Origin: JAJDXO01 sp964620095
GTDB taxonomy: Bacteria; Pseudomonadota; Alphaproteobacteria; Rhodospirillales; UBA2165
NCBI GenBank assembly: GCA_964620095.1
Contig: CAZUGT010000291.1
Coordinates: 1 to 31,439, forward strand
Length of the DNA stretch: 31,439 bases
Direction: 5' to 3'
Positions 1 to 8,454 of the stretch are shown here, piece after piece. Each line of letters starts with the position of its first letter. The first letter of the stretch is position 1. Both the position numbers and the translations under genes were made by a program. A model generated the notes under the pieces. That model was not told the origin of the DNA and searched no databases. It worked only from the letters and a program-made list of their open reading frames with translations.

Positions 1-144
1 GGCCTCGACGAGCCCTGGCTCGACGGCGGCCCGGCGGACTGCGGCGAGCAGACCATCCGGCGGGGGCTGAGGATCTATGTTGTTGCCTGCACCCTGTTGG
101 CCTGTGCGGTGGGCGTGGCAGCGGTTCTGGAACTCGGCAACTAG
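1..144 (+). CDS. cobD: Adenosylcobinamide-phosphate synthase CobD/CbiB, C-terminal fragment
   Basis: Frame 1 is open from the window edge to a TAG at 142-144, giving 47 residues of a C-terminus. It shows a W-x-D-G-G stretch, then IRRGLRIY and a hydrophobic tail. This resembles the end of CobD/CbiB, a membrane enzyme that attaches the aminopropanol arm to adenosylcobyric acid, whose C-terminus typically has a W-x-G-x-G, a D-I-R-R-A-L-x-L-Y helix and a last membrane segment. The adjoining cobQ makes the product of the preceding step, which supports the call. The stop codon overlaps the cobQ stop on the opposite strand. The start lies outside the window. The fragment is short, so the identification rests largely on context. 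Confidence 0.7.
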   Translation, partial: GLDEPWLDGGPADCGEQTIRRGLRIYVVACTLLACAVGVAAVLELGN

Positions 145-1601
145 CGGGCGGCATCCATGAGGCCGTCGACATCCAGATTCGATTCCAGCGCTTCGGCGAC
201 ATCGTCCAGGGCGGCCTCGACGGACGCGTCATACCGCAGGCCGGATGCCGATCGTTCTTTGAGCCGCTCCAGGAACGAATGCCGGAATTCATCGGCTGCA
301 AACAGTCCGTGGACGTAGCACCCGGCGATCCGGCCGTCCTCCGAGACCGCTCCGTCGGCCCGGCCCTCGAGGATCAGGTACGGGGCCGCCGTCGCCGGGC
401 CCGACGTCTTCCCGACATGCATCTCATAACCGGCAACGGGCGTGCCCCAGGCGTCGGCGCCCGACACCTCGGTAAGCGTTTTTCCGGCCGTCAACCGCGT
501 CTCCATGTCAAGATAGCCGAGCCCGTCCGTTGAACCGGCCGGGCCTTCAATGCCTTCCGGATCGGCGATCCGGCGGCCAAGCATCTGATAGCCTCCACAA
601 ATGCCCAGGACCTGTCCGCGTCGCCGGACATGGGCGGCGAGATCGATATCCCAGCCCTGCTCCCTCAGGTGAGCGAGATCGGCAATGGTCGCCTTGGAGC
701 CGGGGAGAATAACCAGGTGCGCATCGCCCGGCAGCGCGTCGCCCGGCGGCACCATGACGAGGTCCACATCCGGCTCGGCGGCCAGCGGGTCGAAATCGTC
801 GAAGTTGGAAATATGGGCGAGGCGCGGAACGGCGATCCGGGTCGTCCCGCCGACAGGGCCGGCCTCCCTGTTCTCGAGCGACATGGCGTCTTCCTGGGGA
901 AGATGCCTCGCCTCCGTCAAATACGGCAGCACGCCGAAGGAACGGTACCCGGTCCGCCCGGCAATCATGGCGAGGCCGTCGTCGAACAGTGACGGATCGC
1001 CGCGGAACCGGTTGATGATGAAGCCGGCGATCAGAGCATCTTCCGCGGGATCGAGGAGCGCCTTCGTGCCGACAATGTTCGCGATCACGCCGCCCCGGTC
1101 GATATCGCCGACCAGGACGACGTTCACGCCCGCGGCCAGGGCAAACCCCATATTGGCAATATCGTTTCGGCGCAGATTGATCTCGGCGGCGCTGCCCGCG
1201 CCTTCCGCCATCACGAAGTCGGCGTCCTCGCCCAAGCGGCGGAAAGCGGCGACGACATCGTCCAGCAATTCCGGCTTGATGTCCTGAAATTCACGGGCCG
1301 AGTAGTTCCCCTTGACCTCGCCCCGGACCACGACCTGGGATCCCACATCCGACTGGGGCTTCAACAGTACCGGGTTCATGTCGACATGGGGATCGACGCG
1401 GCAGGCCTTCGCCTGCAGGGCCTGCGCCCGACCGATCTCACCGCCGTCCGCGGTGACCGCCGCGTTGTTCGACATGTTCTGAGGCTTGAATGGCCGGACC
1501 GAATGCCCGCGGTTGGTCAACGCCCGGCAGAACGCCGCCGTGACCAGCGACTTCCCGACATCGGACGCCGTCCCCTGAAACATCAATGCCTTGGCGGGCA
1601 C
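141..1601 (-). CDS. cobQ: Cobyric acid synthase CobQ/CbiP
   Basis: This 486-residue protein performs the glutamine-dependent amidation of four side chains of adenosylcobyrinic acid a,c-diamide to give adenosylcobyric acid. The N-terminal half is a BioD-like ATPase domain, with GTASDVGKS near residues 10-18. The C-terminal half is a class I glutamine amidotransferase with the nucleophile Cys335 in GICGGYQ and the catalytic His431 in YVHGLF. Length fits the family. The start is GTG, placed seven bases after an AGGGA ribosome site that overlaps the cobO stop. An ATG six codons downstream is the only near alternative. It is the last gene of the riboswitch-led operon, ten bases after cobO. It ends tail to tail with cobD, sharing bases 142-143 of the two stop codons. 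Confidence 0.97.
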   Translation of the reverse strand: MPAKALMFQGTASDVGKSLVTAAFCRALTNRGHSVRPFKPQNMSNNAAVTADGGEIGRAQALQAKACRVDPHVDMNPVLLKPQSDVGSQVVVRGEVKGNYSAREFQDIKPELLDDVVAAFRRLGEDADFVMAEGAGSAAEINLRRNDIANMGFALAAGVNVVLVGDIDRGGVIANIVGTKALLDPAEDALIAGFIINRFRGDPSLFDDGLAMIAGRTGYRSFGVLPYLTEARHLPQEDAMSLENREAGPVGGTTRIAVPRLAHISNFDDFDPLAAEPDVDLVMVPPGDALPGDAHLVILPGSKATIADLAHLREQGWDIDLAAHVRRRGQVLGICGGYQMLGRRIADPEGIEGPAGSTDGLGYLDMETRLTAGKTLTEVSGADAWGTPVAGYEMHVGKTSGPATAAPYLILEGRADGAVSEDGRIAGCYVHGLFAADEFRHSFLERLKERSASGLRYDASVEAALDDVAEALESNLDVDGLMDAAR

Positions 1602-1611
1602 GGCGGCGTCC

Positions 1612-2232
1612 CTAAAATTCGATTCCGGCCTGCGCCTTAAAGTCGGCCCGGAAATGGTGTTTGATCTCGGTCATCTCGGTGACCAGATCGGCGGCTTCGA
1701 TGAGCTCCGGCTTCGCATTCCGCCCGGTGCAGATCACGTGGACATGGGCCGGCTTGTTCTTGAGGAAATCGACCACTTCGCCGATGTCGAGATAGTCGTT
1801 GCGCAGCACGATGTTGATCTCGTCCAGGAGCACCAGCTTGTTGTCCGGATCGTTGATCATTTCCTTGGCCCGCTCCCAGGCGGCGGTTGCCGCCGCGATA
1901 TCCCGAGCCCGGTCCTGGGTTTCCCAGGTGAACCCCTCCCCCATGGCAGTCATGGTCACGAAATCGGGGAACCGTTCGAGGACGGCGCGCTCTCCGGTTT
2001 CCCACTTTCCCTTCACGAACTGGACGATGCCGACCTTCATGCCGTGGCCGATACATCGGGCGACGATGCCCATGGCGGCCGTGGTCTTGCCCTTGCCCTT
2101 GCCCGTATGGACCGCCAACAGGCCGCCTTCCCTGGTCTTGGTGGCCAGGATTTTGTCCTTGGCTTCCTTGTGCTTGCGCCGCTTTTCATTGGCGCGTGCG
2201 TTGATTTCGGCTTCGCTCAGCTCTTCGGTCAT
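1612..2232 (-). CDS. cobO: Cob(I)yrinic acid a,c-diamide adenosyltransferase CobO/CobA
   Basis: The 206-residue protein transfers the 5'-deoxyadenosyl group of ATP to the reduced corrinoid cobalt. The ATP-binding loop GKGKGKTT is at residues 44-51, followed by the conserved FVKGKW region and a central LLDEIN stretch. This is the CobA/CobO (not PduO) fold family. The frame is open for 21 further upstream codons, but the ATG at 2232 is preferred. It has a GGAGGGG ribosome site close upstream and overlaps the cobN stop in an ATGA, the usual sign of translational coupling. The substrate comes from CobN after cobalt insertion, and the product passes to CobQ, the next gene. Confidence 0.96.
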   Translation of the reverse strand: MTEELSEAEINARANEKRRKHKEAKDKILATKTREGGLLAVHTGKGKGKTTAAMGIVARCIGHGMKVGIVQFVKGKWETGERAVLERFPDFVTMTAMGEGFTWETQDRARDIAAATAAWERAKEMINDPDNKLVLLDEINIVLRNDYLDIGEVVDFLKNKPAHVHVICTGRNAKPELIEAADLVTEMTEIKHHFRADFKAQAGIEF

Positions 2233-5200
2233 CTGCCCCTCCCCTCCCTGATCCCGGCCAACAGTGCCGCCGCGGCGTTGGACCGGGGATGCCAAAGCCC
2301 CCGGTCGATCGCCTCCTCGAACCGTTCGGCGATTTCGCTCAAGGCCGATGGATTGTTGTCTTCAATAAACGATCGAACCCGCTCGTCGCGCAAGTAGGCA
2401 TCGAACAGCTGATCGAAGTGATGATCCTCCACCACCCGCGACGTGGCGGCAAAGGCGAACAGATAGTCCACGGTGGCCGCGATCTCGAAGGCCCCCTTGT
2501 AGCCGTGGCGCATGATGCCGTCGATCCACTTGGGGTTGGCGGCGCGCGCGCGGACAACCCGCCCGATCTCGTCATGCAGCGTCCGGATGCGGGGGCTTTC
2601 GGGCCGGGAGTGGTCGTTGTGGTAAATCTCCGGCTGCGTTCCGCCGAAGTGGCGAACCGCCGCCGCCATCCCGCCCTCGAACTGGTAGTAGTCGTCGCTG
2701 TCCAGGATGTCGTGCTCCCGATTGTCCTGGTTCTGAACCACGGCTTCGATATTGGAAAGGCGCGACGCAAACAGTTCGGGCACGGCCTCGCCCGCCGACC
2801 CGCCGCCATAGGCATATCCGCCCCAGGCGACATAGGCTTGCGCGAGGTCCTCGTCGGATTCCCACAACCGCTCGTCGATCAGCGCCTGAAGACCGGCGCC
2901 ATAGGCACCCGGCTTGGACCCGAATACCCGATGACCGGCGTGCCGGCGGGCCCAACCTTCATCGTGGCCGGCGGCAACCAGGGCTTCGGCGTCCGATCGC
3001 ACCTGACCGGCAATCGGATTGACATGAGCTGGTTCCTCCAGACCGGCGACTGCCCGCGCGGCCGCGTCGAGCAACTCCAGTTGGGTCGGAAAAGCATCGC
3101 GAAAAAACCCGGAGACCCGGAACAGAACGTCCACGCGGGGACGGTCCAGCACGTCCAGCGGCATGATATCGTAACCGGTCATACGACGGGTTTGCGGGTC
3201 CCACGTGGGCTGAACGCCCATGAGCGCGAGAGCCTGGGCGATGTCGTCGCCGCCCGTCCGCATGTTGGCCGTCCCCCAAGCCGAGATGGCGAGCCGCGCC
3301 GGATAGTCGCCGTGATCCTGAAAGTACCGGTCGATCAGCAACGAGGCCGATTTCCAACCCAGTGTCCAGGCGGTGGGAGTCGGCACTGCGCGCACGTCGA
3401 CCGAATAGAAATTCCGCCCGGTGGGAAGAACGTCGAGCCGGCCCCGGCTCGGCGCCCCGCTGGGCCCCGGCGGCACGAACCGGCCATCGAGCCCCGTCAG
3501 GAGGCCGGTCAATTCCGCTTCTCCCGCATCCTCGACAGCGGGCCGGAGAGTTGCCGCGATATGGTCGAGAACGGCCCGCGTCCGGCGCCAATCGGGGTCC
3601 GCGTCCCGTGATCCCGAAACCAGGCTCAAGGCCAGATGTTCGAGGCGCTCCACCGTGTCGCCATGGGATCGCCAAACGCCGGCCCCGGTCGCCAGCGCCG
3701 ATGGCCGGGGCCCGTCCCAGACCTCGCCAAGCTCACAGTCCAGGGGGTCGAAGCCGGCCATCCCCAGGTCGGCGGACAAGGCCCGGATCAAGGAGGCATC
3801 CTCGCCCTCGCCGTTGCCGCGCGGCACCCGGGTCAGGGCAACCAGCAGATCCGGTATCAGGTCGCCGTCGGGCGGGCGGCCGAAAACATGCAGCCCGCCC
3901 CTGATTTGGGTTTCCTTCAATTCGCAGAGATAGTTGTCGATCTTTCCGAGCGCCTCGTCGTCATCGTCATCGGGGATCATCCCCGCATCCCGGTCGAGGC
4001 GAAGATCATGGCTGAGATCGAGAATCTCCTTCCGCAGGACGGCAAGCCGGCGGCGATCCATGCCCGCCGCCTGATAGTACTCGTCGACCAGCGCCTCCAG
4101 GTCCCGGAGCGGTCCGTAGCTCTCGGCGCGTGTCAGCGGCGGCATCAGGTGGTCGACGATCACCGCCTGGGCGCGCCGCTTGGCCTGGCTCCCCTCCCCG
4201 GGATCGTTGACGATGAACGGATAAACATGGGGCAGCGGGCCGAAAACCGCTTCGGGATAGCATTCCCTGGACAAGGCGAGCGCCTTGCCCGGCAGCCACT
4301 CCATATTGCCATGCTTGCCGAAGTGGACCGCCGCGTGCGCGCCAAATACATGGCGAAGCCAGAAATAAAAGGCGAAGTAGCGGTGCGGCGGCACCAAATC
4401 CGGATCGTGATAGGAATTCAGCGGGTCGACGTCGTAGCCCCGCGACGGCTGCACCCCGAGCGCGACGTTCCCCAACCGATGGACACCAAGAACAAAGCCG
4501 CCGTTCTTGAAGAACCGATCGTCCCCGGGCGCGCCCCAGCGTTCCTCGACGGACGTTCGGACGCCCGCCGGAAGCCGCTCCCAATGGGACAGGTAGGTTG
4601 GAAGATCGAGACCGATCGCGCCATCCGCGTTTGGATCCGCGTTGGTGGGGCCGCTCAACAGGAGGCCGATAATCCCGGCCGGGTCATCCGGAACATGGCC
4701 GCCCAAATCATACCCGTCGGCGGCGGCGCGTGTCAGGAACGCATGAATTCCCGCCGGCGTATCCAGCCCGACTCCGTTCCCGAGCCGGCCGTCCCGATTG
4801 GGATAGTTGGCGACAATGACCGCAACCCGGCGATCCGCCGCCGGCATCCGCCGGAGAACGGTCCAGTTCTTCGCCAGGTCGGCGACGAAATCGATGCGGT
4901 CCGCGACGGGTTCGTGCCGGACAACGGCGCCCTGGACCCGATCCTCCAGCGCCTCGGCGCGCTTGAAGGAGATCGCGCGGGAGAGAACCCGGCCATCCAC
5001 CTCCGGCAATGCGACATTCATCGACAGGTCCCTGGGCGAAAGCCCCTGCGGGTCGGCGCGCCAGGATTCCTCGTCCTGGCCCGCCAAAACCACCTGCAAT
5101 ACGGGCGCGTCGGTCCCCGAGAACGGGGTCCCGGAACCGGGATCGCCCGGCGCGGTCGCGGCAAAAGCCGTGGTGTTGAGGATGACGTCCGGATCGCAAT

Positions 5201-5978
5201 CCGCCAAAAACAATGCGACCTGCTCGGCACAGGCCTGGTCCTTCAGGCTGCTGACGAAGATCGGCAGGGGATTGATGGACCGTATCCGCAGCGCCTCGAT
5301 CAATGCATCGACGGGTTCGAGGTCCTCCGCCTGAACCAGCGCACGATAGAAAATAATCGGCGCCACCGGCGCGCCGTCCCGCCAATGCGCCTGAAGCGAT
5401 TCCACATCGGTGATCGGCGATCCGGGCCAATAGAGCCCCCAGCGAAGCAGGGGTACGGGTTCCAGCCAATCGGCTTCGTGACCAAGCAGATGATCCGCGA
5501 AGTCGAGCAGGGCCAGAAAATTCCGGGCGCCGCCCTGGGCGCAGTATTGCCACAACCGGTGGCAGTCCGCGGCTCCCAACGTGGCATATTCGGTGAGTTC
5601 CGGATCGGCGGCATCGTCGCCCGGCACCACGGCCAGCTTGACGCTGTTTTCCCGGCAGGCCGCGGCGACCTGTTCAATGCCATACGGCCAATACCGCACC
5701 CCGCCCATGAGACGGACGATCACCAATTTCGATTGGGCAATCGTTTTTTCCACATAGAGGTCGACCGACATGTTGTGATCGAGCTGCATGAGGTTGGCGA
5801 GACGCAGGCTCGAGCCGCGGCCGCCTCCGGCCGCTTCCCGTTCCCGCCAGGCTCGGGCCAACAGGGCCAATTCGCTGGCCGCGGAGGACAGGAACACCAC
5901 GTCGCCCGGCGCCTGATCCAGATCGACCGCCTCGCCGTCCGCGGCAATCTGTCCGGGCTGAGCGACGAGCAGATGCAT
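2229..5978 (-). CDS. cobN: Aerobic cobaltochelatase subunit CobN
   Basis: This 1249-residue protein is the large, porphyrin-binding subunit of the ATP-dependent aerobic cobaltochelatase that inserts cobalt into hydrogenobyrinic acid a,c-diamide. The family signature HFGKHGNMEWLPGK is at about residue 547, and the N-terminal MHLL start matches known CobN proteins. Length is normal (about 1250), against the related BchH of Mg-chelatase. The ATG lies three bases after the cobW stop with no evident Shine-Dalgarno, so it probably depends on coupled translation from cobW. Its stop overlaps the cobO start. The partner AAA+ and VWA subunits, called CobS and CobT in Pseudomonas nomenclature, are not in this window. 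The genes called cobS and cobT here are the unrelated Salmonella-style enzymes. Confidence 0.97.
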   Translation of the reverse strand: MHLLVAQPGQIAADGEAVDLDQAPGDVVFLSSAASELALLARAWREREAAGGGRGSSLRLANLMQLDHNMSVDLYVEKTIAQSKLVIVRLMGGVRYWPYGIEQVAAACRENSVKLAVVPGDDAADPELTEYATLGAADCHRLWQYCAQGGARNFLALLDFADHLLGHEADWLEPVPLLRWGLYWPGSPITDVESLQAHWRDGAPVAPIIFYRALVQAEDLEPVDALIEALRIRSINPLPIFVSSLKDQACAEQVALFLADCDPDVILNTTAFAATAPGDPGSGTPFSGTDAPVLQVVLAGQDEESWRADPQGLSPRDLSMNVALPEVDGRVLSRAISFKRAEALEDRVQGAVVRHEPVADRIDFVADLAKNWTVLRRMPAADRRVAVIVANYPNRDGRLGNGVGLDTPAGIHAFLTRAAADGYDLGGHVPDDPAGIIGLLLSGPTNADPNADGAIGLDLPTYLSHWERLPAGVRTSVEERWGAPGDDRFFKNGGFVLGVHRLGNVALGVQPSRGYDVDPLNSYHDPDLVPPHRYFAFYFWLRHVFGAHAAVHFGKHGNMEWLPGKALALSRECYPEAVFGPLPHVYPFIVNDPGEGSQAKRRAQAVIVDHLMPPLTRAESYGPLRDLEALVDEYYQAAGMDRRRLAVLRKEILDLSHDLRLDRDAGMIPDDDDDEALGKIDNYLCELKETQIRGGLHVFGRPPDGDLIPDLLVALTRVPRGNGEGEDASLIRALSADLGMAGFDPLDCELGEVWDGPRPSALATGAGVWRSHGDTVERLEHLALSLVSGSRDADPDWRRTRAVLDHIAATLRPAVEDAGEAELTGLLTGLDGRFVPPGPSGAPSRGRLDVLPTGRNFYSVDVRAVPTPTAWTLGWKSASLLIDRYFQDHGDYPARLAISAWGTANMRTGGDDIAQALALMGVQPTWDPQTRRMTGYDIMPLDVLDRPRVDVLFRVSGFFRDAFPTQLELLDAAARAVAGLEEPAHVNPIAGQVRSDAEALVAAGHDEGWARRHAGHRVFGSKPGAYGAGLQALIDERLWESDEDLAQAYVAWGGYAYGGGSAGEAVPELFASRLSNIEAVVQNQDNREHDILDSDDYYQFEGGMAAAVRHFGGTQPEIYHNDHSRPESPRIRTLHDEIGRVVRARAANPKWIDGIMRHGYKGAFEIAATVDYLFAFAATSRVVEDHHFDQLFDAYLRDERVRSFIEDNNPSALSEIAERFEEAIDRGLWHPRSNAAAALLAGIREGRGR

Positions 5979-5981
5979 GGA

Positions 5982-7019
5982 TCAGGCCGCGCCCAGGGTC
6001 TTTGCGGCCGCCTCGAAGTCGGTCCCCTTCAACCCGATCACGACCAGTCGTCCGGCGCGCGTTTCGTCTTCGCGCCACGGCCGGTCATAGTAGTGATCGA
6101 CCCGCGGCCCAACCCCCTGCACCACCAAACGCGCGGACTTGCCGGCCACCGCGCACACGCCCTTGACCCGCAGAACGCCGTCGAGGGCGAGGGCCTTTTC
6201 GACCCGGGACGCCAAATATTCGGGATCGGGCGTTTCGGGCGCCGGCAGGACGATGCTGTCGAAATCATCGTGGTCGTGGTCATCCTCGAAATCATGGTGC
6301 GAAGGCCGGCTGTCCAGATCGTCCTCGGCGGCGGCGCCGATACCGAGCACCAACGCCGGGTCGAGCCGGCCATGGCTGGCCGGCAACGTCTTCACCGCCG
6401 GACGCGCGTCGCGGCGGATGACCTCCAGCACGTCCTCGGCATCCAGATCGTCAATCAGATCCGCTTTGCCGAGAACCACCAAATCGGCGCATTTGAGTTG
6501 ATCCTCGAACAGTTCCTCCAGCGGGCTTTCGTGGTCCACGGCCTCGTCCTCCTCCCGCTGGCGGGCCACCAAATCGGGATCGTCGGCGAACAGTCCCGAC
6601 TTGACCGCCGGACCATCGACGACCGTCACGATTCCATCGACCGTGGTGCGCGACTTGATTTCCGGCCATTGGAACGCCCTGACCAATGGTTTGGGCAACG
6701 CCAGGCCCGAGGTCTCGATGACGATGTGATCGGGCTTGTCGTCCCGGTCGAGAAGAGTTTCAAGGGTCGGAATAAAATCATCCGCCACGGTGCAGCAAAG
6801 GCAGCCGTTGGTCAGTTCCATGACATCCTCTTCCCGGCAGGTGTCGTCGCCGCATCCCTTGAGAATCTCTCCATCGACCCCGAGATCGCCGAACTCGTTG
6901 ATGATCAGCGCCAGGCGTTTGCCCTTTGCGTTTTCCAGCAGATGCCGGATCAGGCTGGTTTTGCCGGCGCCGAGAAATCCGGTGACGACGGTGACGGGAG
7001 TGCGTGCTTCCTGGGACAT
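5982..7019 (-). CDS. cobW: CobW family GTPase, putative cobalt metallochaperone
   Basis: The 345-residue protein belongs to the G3E P-loop GTPases (CobW/COG0523). The P-loop GFLGAGKT is at residues 14-21, and the metal-binding CxCC motif NGCLCC is at 71-76. A His/Asp-rich insert, HHDFEDDHDHDDFD, lies near residues 238-252, ahead of the C-terminal CobW domain. CobW proteins in cobalamin operons are thought to deliver Co(II) to the CobN chelatase, which is encoded immediately downstream with a three-base gap. The start ATG has a good GGAAGAAG ribosome site. It lies 11 bases after cobU. The His-rich insert is typical of the family and would add metal-binding capacity; the cobalt assignment rests on operon context. 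Confidence 0.95.
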   Translation of the reverse strand: MSQEARTPVTVVTGFLGAGKTSLIRHLLENAKGKRLALIINEFGDLGVDGEILKGCGDDTCREEDVMELTNGCLCCTVADDFIPTLETLLDRDDKPDHIVIETSGLALPKPLVRAFQWPEIKSRTTVDGIVTVVDGPAVKSGLFADDPDLVARQREEDEAVDHESPLEELFEDQLKCADLVVLGKADLIDDLDAEDVLEVIRRDARPAVKTLPASHGRLDPALVLGIGAAAEDDLDSRPSHHDFEDDHDHDDFDSIVLPAPETPDPEYLASRVEKALALDGVLRVKGVCAVAGKSARLVVQGVGPRVDHYYDRPWREDETRAGRLVVIGLKGTDFEAAAKTLGAA

Positions 7020-7030
7020 CTTCTTCCAGC

Positions 7031-7570
7031 CTATTTCAGTGCTTGCGGAATGCCCGCCGTCACCAGGATCACATGATCCGAGGCTTGGGCGATACGTTGG
7101 TTGAGAATACCGGCGCGGTTCATGAATGCCCGGCCGAGTTCGGTGTCGGGGATTATCCCGCCGCCAACCTCGTTGCTTACGGTCACCACCGGAAACGGCG
7201 CCGCGCGAAGCGCCGTTTCGAGCTCGACGGTCGACCGATCAATGTCGCTCCCGGCGTGCATCAGATTGGACAACCAAAGGGTCAGGCAATCGAGCAGAAC
7301 GGGCCGTTGCCGTCCATCGCCCGCCAGCCGGGACAGGGCGGCCGCGACTTCCAACGGCTCCTCGATCGTCTCCCAGCCGTCGCCTCGCCGAGCCCGATGC
7401 GCGGCGATCTTGCGGCGCATTTCTTCATCGCCGGCCGTCGCGGTTGCCAGATAGATACCGCCGCCCGCGGCTTCGATCAGGCTCTCGGCGTACATGCTCT
7501 TGCCCGACCTGGCGCCGCCGAGCACCAACGTCGTGCCCTCTAATCCGTTTGAGCCGGGGGTTTCCGGCAT
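7031..7570 (-). CDS. cobU: Adenosylcobinamide kinase / adenosylcobinamide-phosphate guanylyltransferase CobU (CobP)
   Basis: The bifunctional 179-residue enzyme phosphorylates adenosylcobinamide and then transfers GMP to form adenosyl-GDP-cobinamide, the activated half for CobS. The P-loop GGARSGKS is at residues 18-25. His58 in AAHRARR is the probable guanylylated histidine of the H-R-x-R-R...W-x-T-x-E region. The frame is open 36 codons further upstream, but that sequence lies inside the riboswitch. The ATG at 7570 has a strong GGAGGAGG ribosome site and fits family length. It is the first gene downstream of the cobalamin riboswitch and heads cobU-cobW-cobN-cobO-cobQ. In Pseudomonas nomenclature it is CobP. 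Confidence 0.96.
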   Translation of the reverse strand: MPETPGSNGLEGTTLVLGGARSGKSMYAESLIEAAGGGIYLATATAGDEEMRRKIAAHRARRGDGWETIEEPLEVAAALSRLAGDGRQRPVLLDCLTLWLSNLMHAGSDIDRSTVELETALRAAPFPVVTVSNEVGGGIIPDTELGRAFMNRAGILNQRIAQASDHVILVTAGIPQALK

Positions 7571-7604
7571 GCAGTCCTCCTCCACCCGAGGGGATGGTCC
7601 GTGT

Positions 7605-7787
7605 CCGCCGCGCCGGGGAGGTCTCCTGGCTGGTGCTATGTGGTCCAAACGCCTTCCCGGCCGATGCCAGTGGCTCATCGGCAGAACGCCGATGGGTGTG
7701 GACCAAGCACGTCACAGTTGCGGGGGCAGCGCCGGAATTGCACCGGCTTCCCTGTCCCGGCGGGATTTCGAGACGCTATCACGCGGA
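7605..7787 (-). promoter_or_regulatory. Cobalamin (AdoCbl) riboswitch
   Basis: Read on the minus strand, this segment carries the conserved parts of the cobalamin aptamer in the right order. They are GGGAA followed by CCGGTG and a TCCGG partner, GCTGCCCCCGCAACTGT (around 7715-7732), the GAGCCACTG element (7667-7676), and the B12 box CCAGGAGACC (about 7618-7629). It lies 35 bases ahead of the cobU start. No U-rich terminator follows the aptamer. The CCTCCCC just after the B12 box can pair with the GGAGGAGG ribosome site of cobU, so translational control is more likely than attenuation. The 5' edge lies about 20 bases after the cobC stop. Edges are approximate to about ten bases. Confidence 0.95.
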
Positions 7788-7806
7788 TTCGGCCGGCGCA
7801 AAGAGT

Positions 7807-8454
7807 TCAGGCGGAAACCAGAACTTCCGGATCTTCGTTGATTCCGATGACTTGCCAGCCAACCGTATCGCCCGTTTCCCGGATCCGCGTGATCGACAGG
7901 GGATCCACCTCCAAGGTGAGCGATTCGCCGAGGGTTGCCGGCGTGGCGATGACCAACGCAGCCCGGATGGGCCCGGCATGGGCCACGAGAATCAAATCGC
8001 CGTCGGGGAATTGGTTTCCCACATCGGCAATCGCGCTCGCAACCCGTTTCGCCATGTCGGCGTAGCTCTCACCGCCCGGTGGCGCGGCGCCAACGGGGTC
8101 GTTCCAGAATTCGTGGTCTTCCCGTTCGGCAAGATCGCTCCAGCGCCGCCCTTCCCACTCGCCAAAATCCTGTTCCACCAGGGCGGGAACCGTTTCCAGC
8201 CTTGTCGCGCGGTCCTTGGCCGCGCGGTTTTTGGCCCGGCGGTTCTTGGCCGCCTGGAGCGCCGCCGCGGTTTGCTCGGTCCGGCTCAGCCCGGTGGCGA
8301 CCCACGTGGCGTCTTCCGGAAGGCAGCCGGCACAGGCCAGGATGGTTTCCTCATTCGATAGATCGCACCCGGGATCGTTCCGGCCGTTGATGCACAGCCG
8401 CGCGTCTCCCGTCACCGGCGCATGCCGAATCCACCACCACGTGCGACCGCCCAT
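7807..8454 (-). CDS. cobC: Histidine phosphatase family protein, probable alpha-ribazole-5'-phosphate phosphatase CobC
   Basis: The 215-residue protein has the phosphoglycerate-mutase-type signature RHAPV (His11 is the predicted phospho-acceptor), a QDFGEWEGRRW segment and the second catalytic histidine in AHAGPIRA. In cobalamin loci, proteins of this type remove phosphate from alpha-ribazole phosphate or adenosylcobalamin phosphate at the last steps. The start at 8454 is fixed by a one-base overlap with the cobS stop (TGATG). The longer upstream frame is a shadow of cobS. The protein contains a short basic stretch near mid-length, rich in Lys/Arg/Ala, which looks like low-complexity insertion. 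The biochemical role is inferred from position; the fold is clear. Confidence 0.88.
   Translation of the reverse strand: MGGRTWWWIRHAPVTGDARLCINGRNDPGCDLSNEETILACAGCLPEDATWVATGLSRTEQTAAALQAAKNRRAKNRAAKDRATRLETVPALVEQDFGEWEGRRWSDLAEREDHEFWNDPVGAAPPGGESYADMAKRVASAIADVGNQFPDGDLILVAHAGPIRAALVIATPATLGESLTLEVDPLSITRIRETGDTVGWQVIGINEDPEVLVSA

Noticed and set aside
3636..7076. Uninterrupted plus-strand open frame of 1146 codons opposite cobN and cobW
   Set aside because: It is antisense to two unmistakable genes. In high-GC coding DNA the complementary frame is often free of stops. The product has no recognisable domain and no ribosome site stands out.
7126..8361. Plus-strand open frame of 411 codons across cobU, the riboswitch and cobC
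   Set aside because: It runs antisense through the conserved riboswitch and two real genes; Arg/Pro/Ser-rich composition is typical of a shadow frame.
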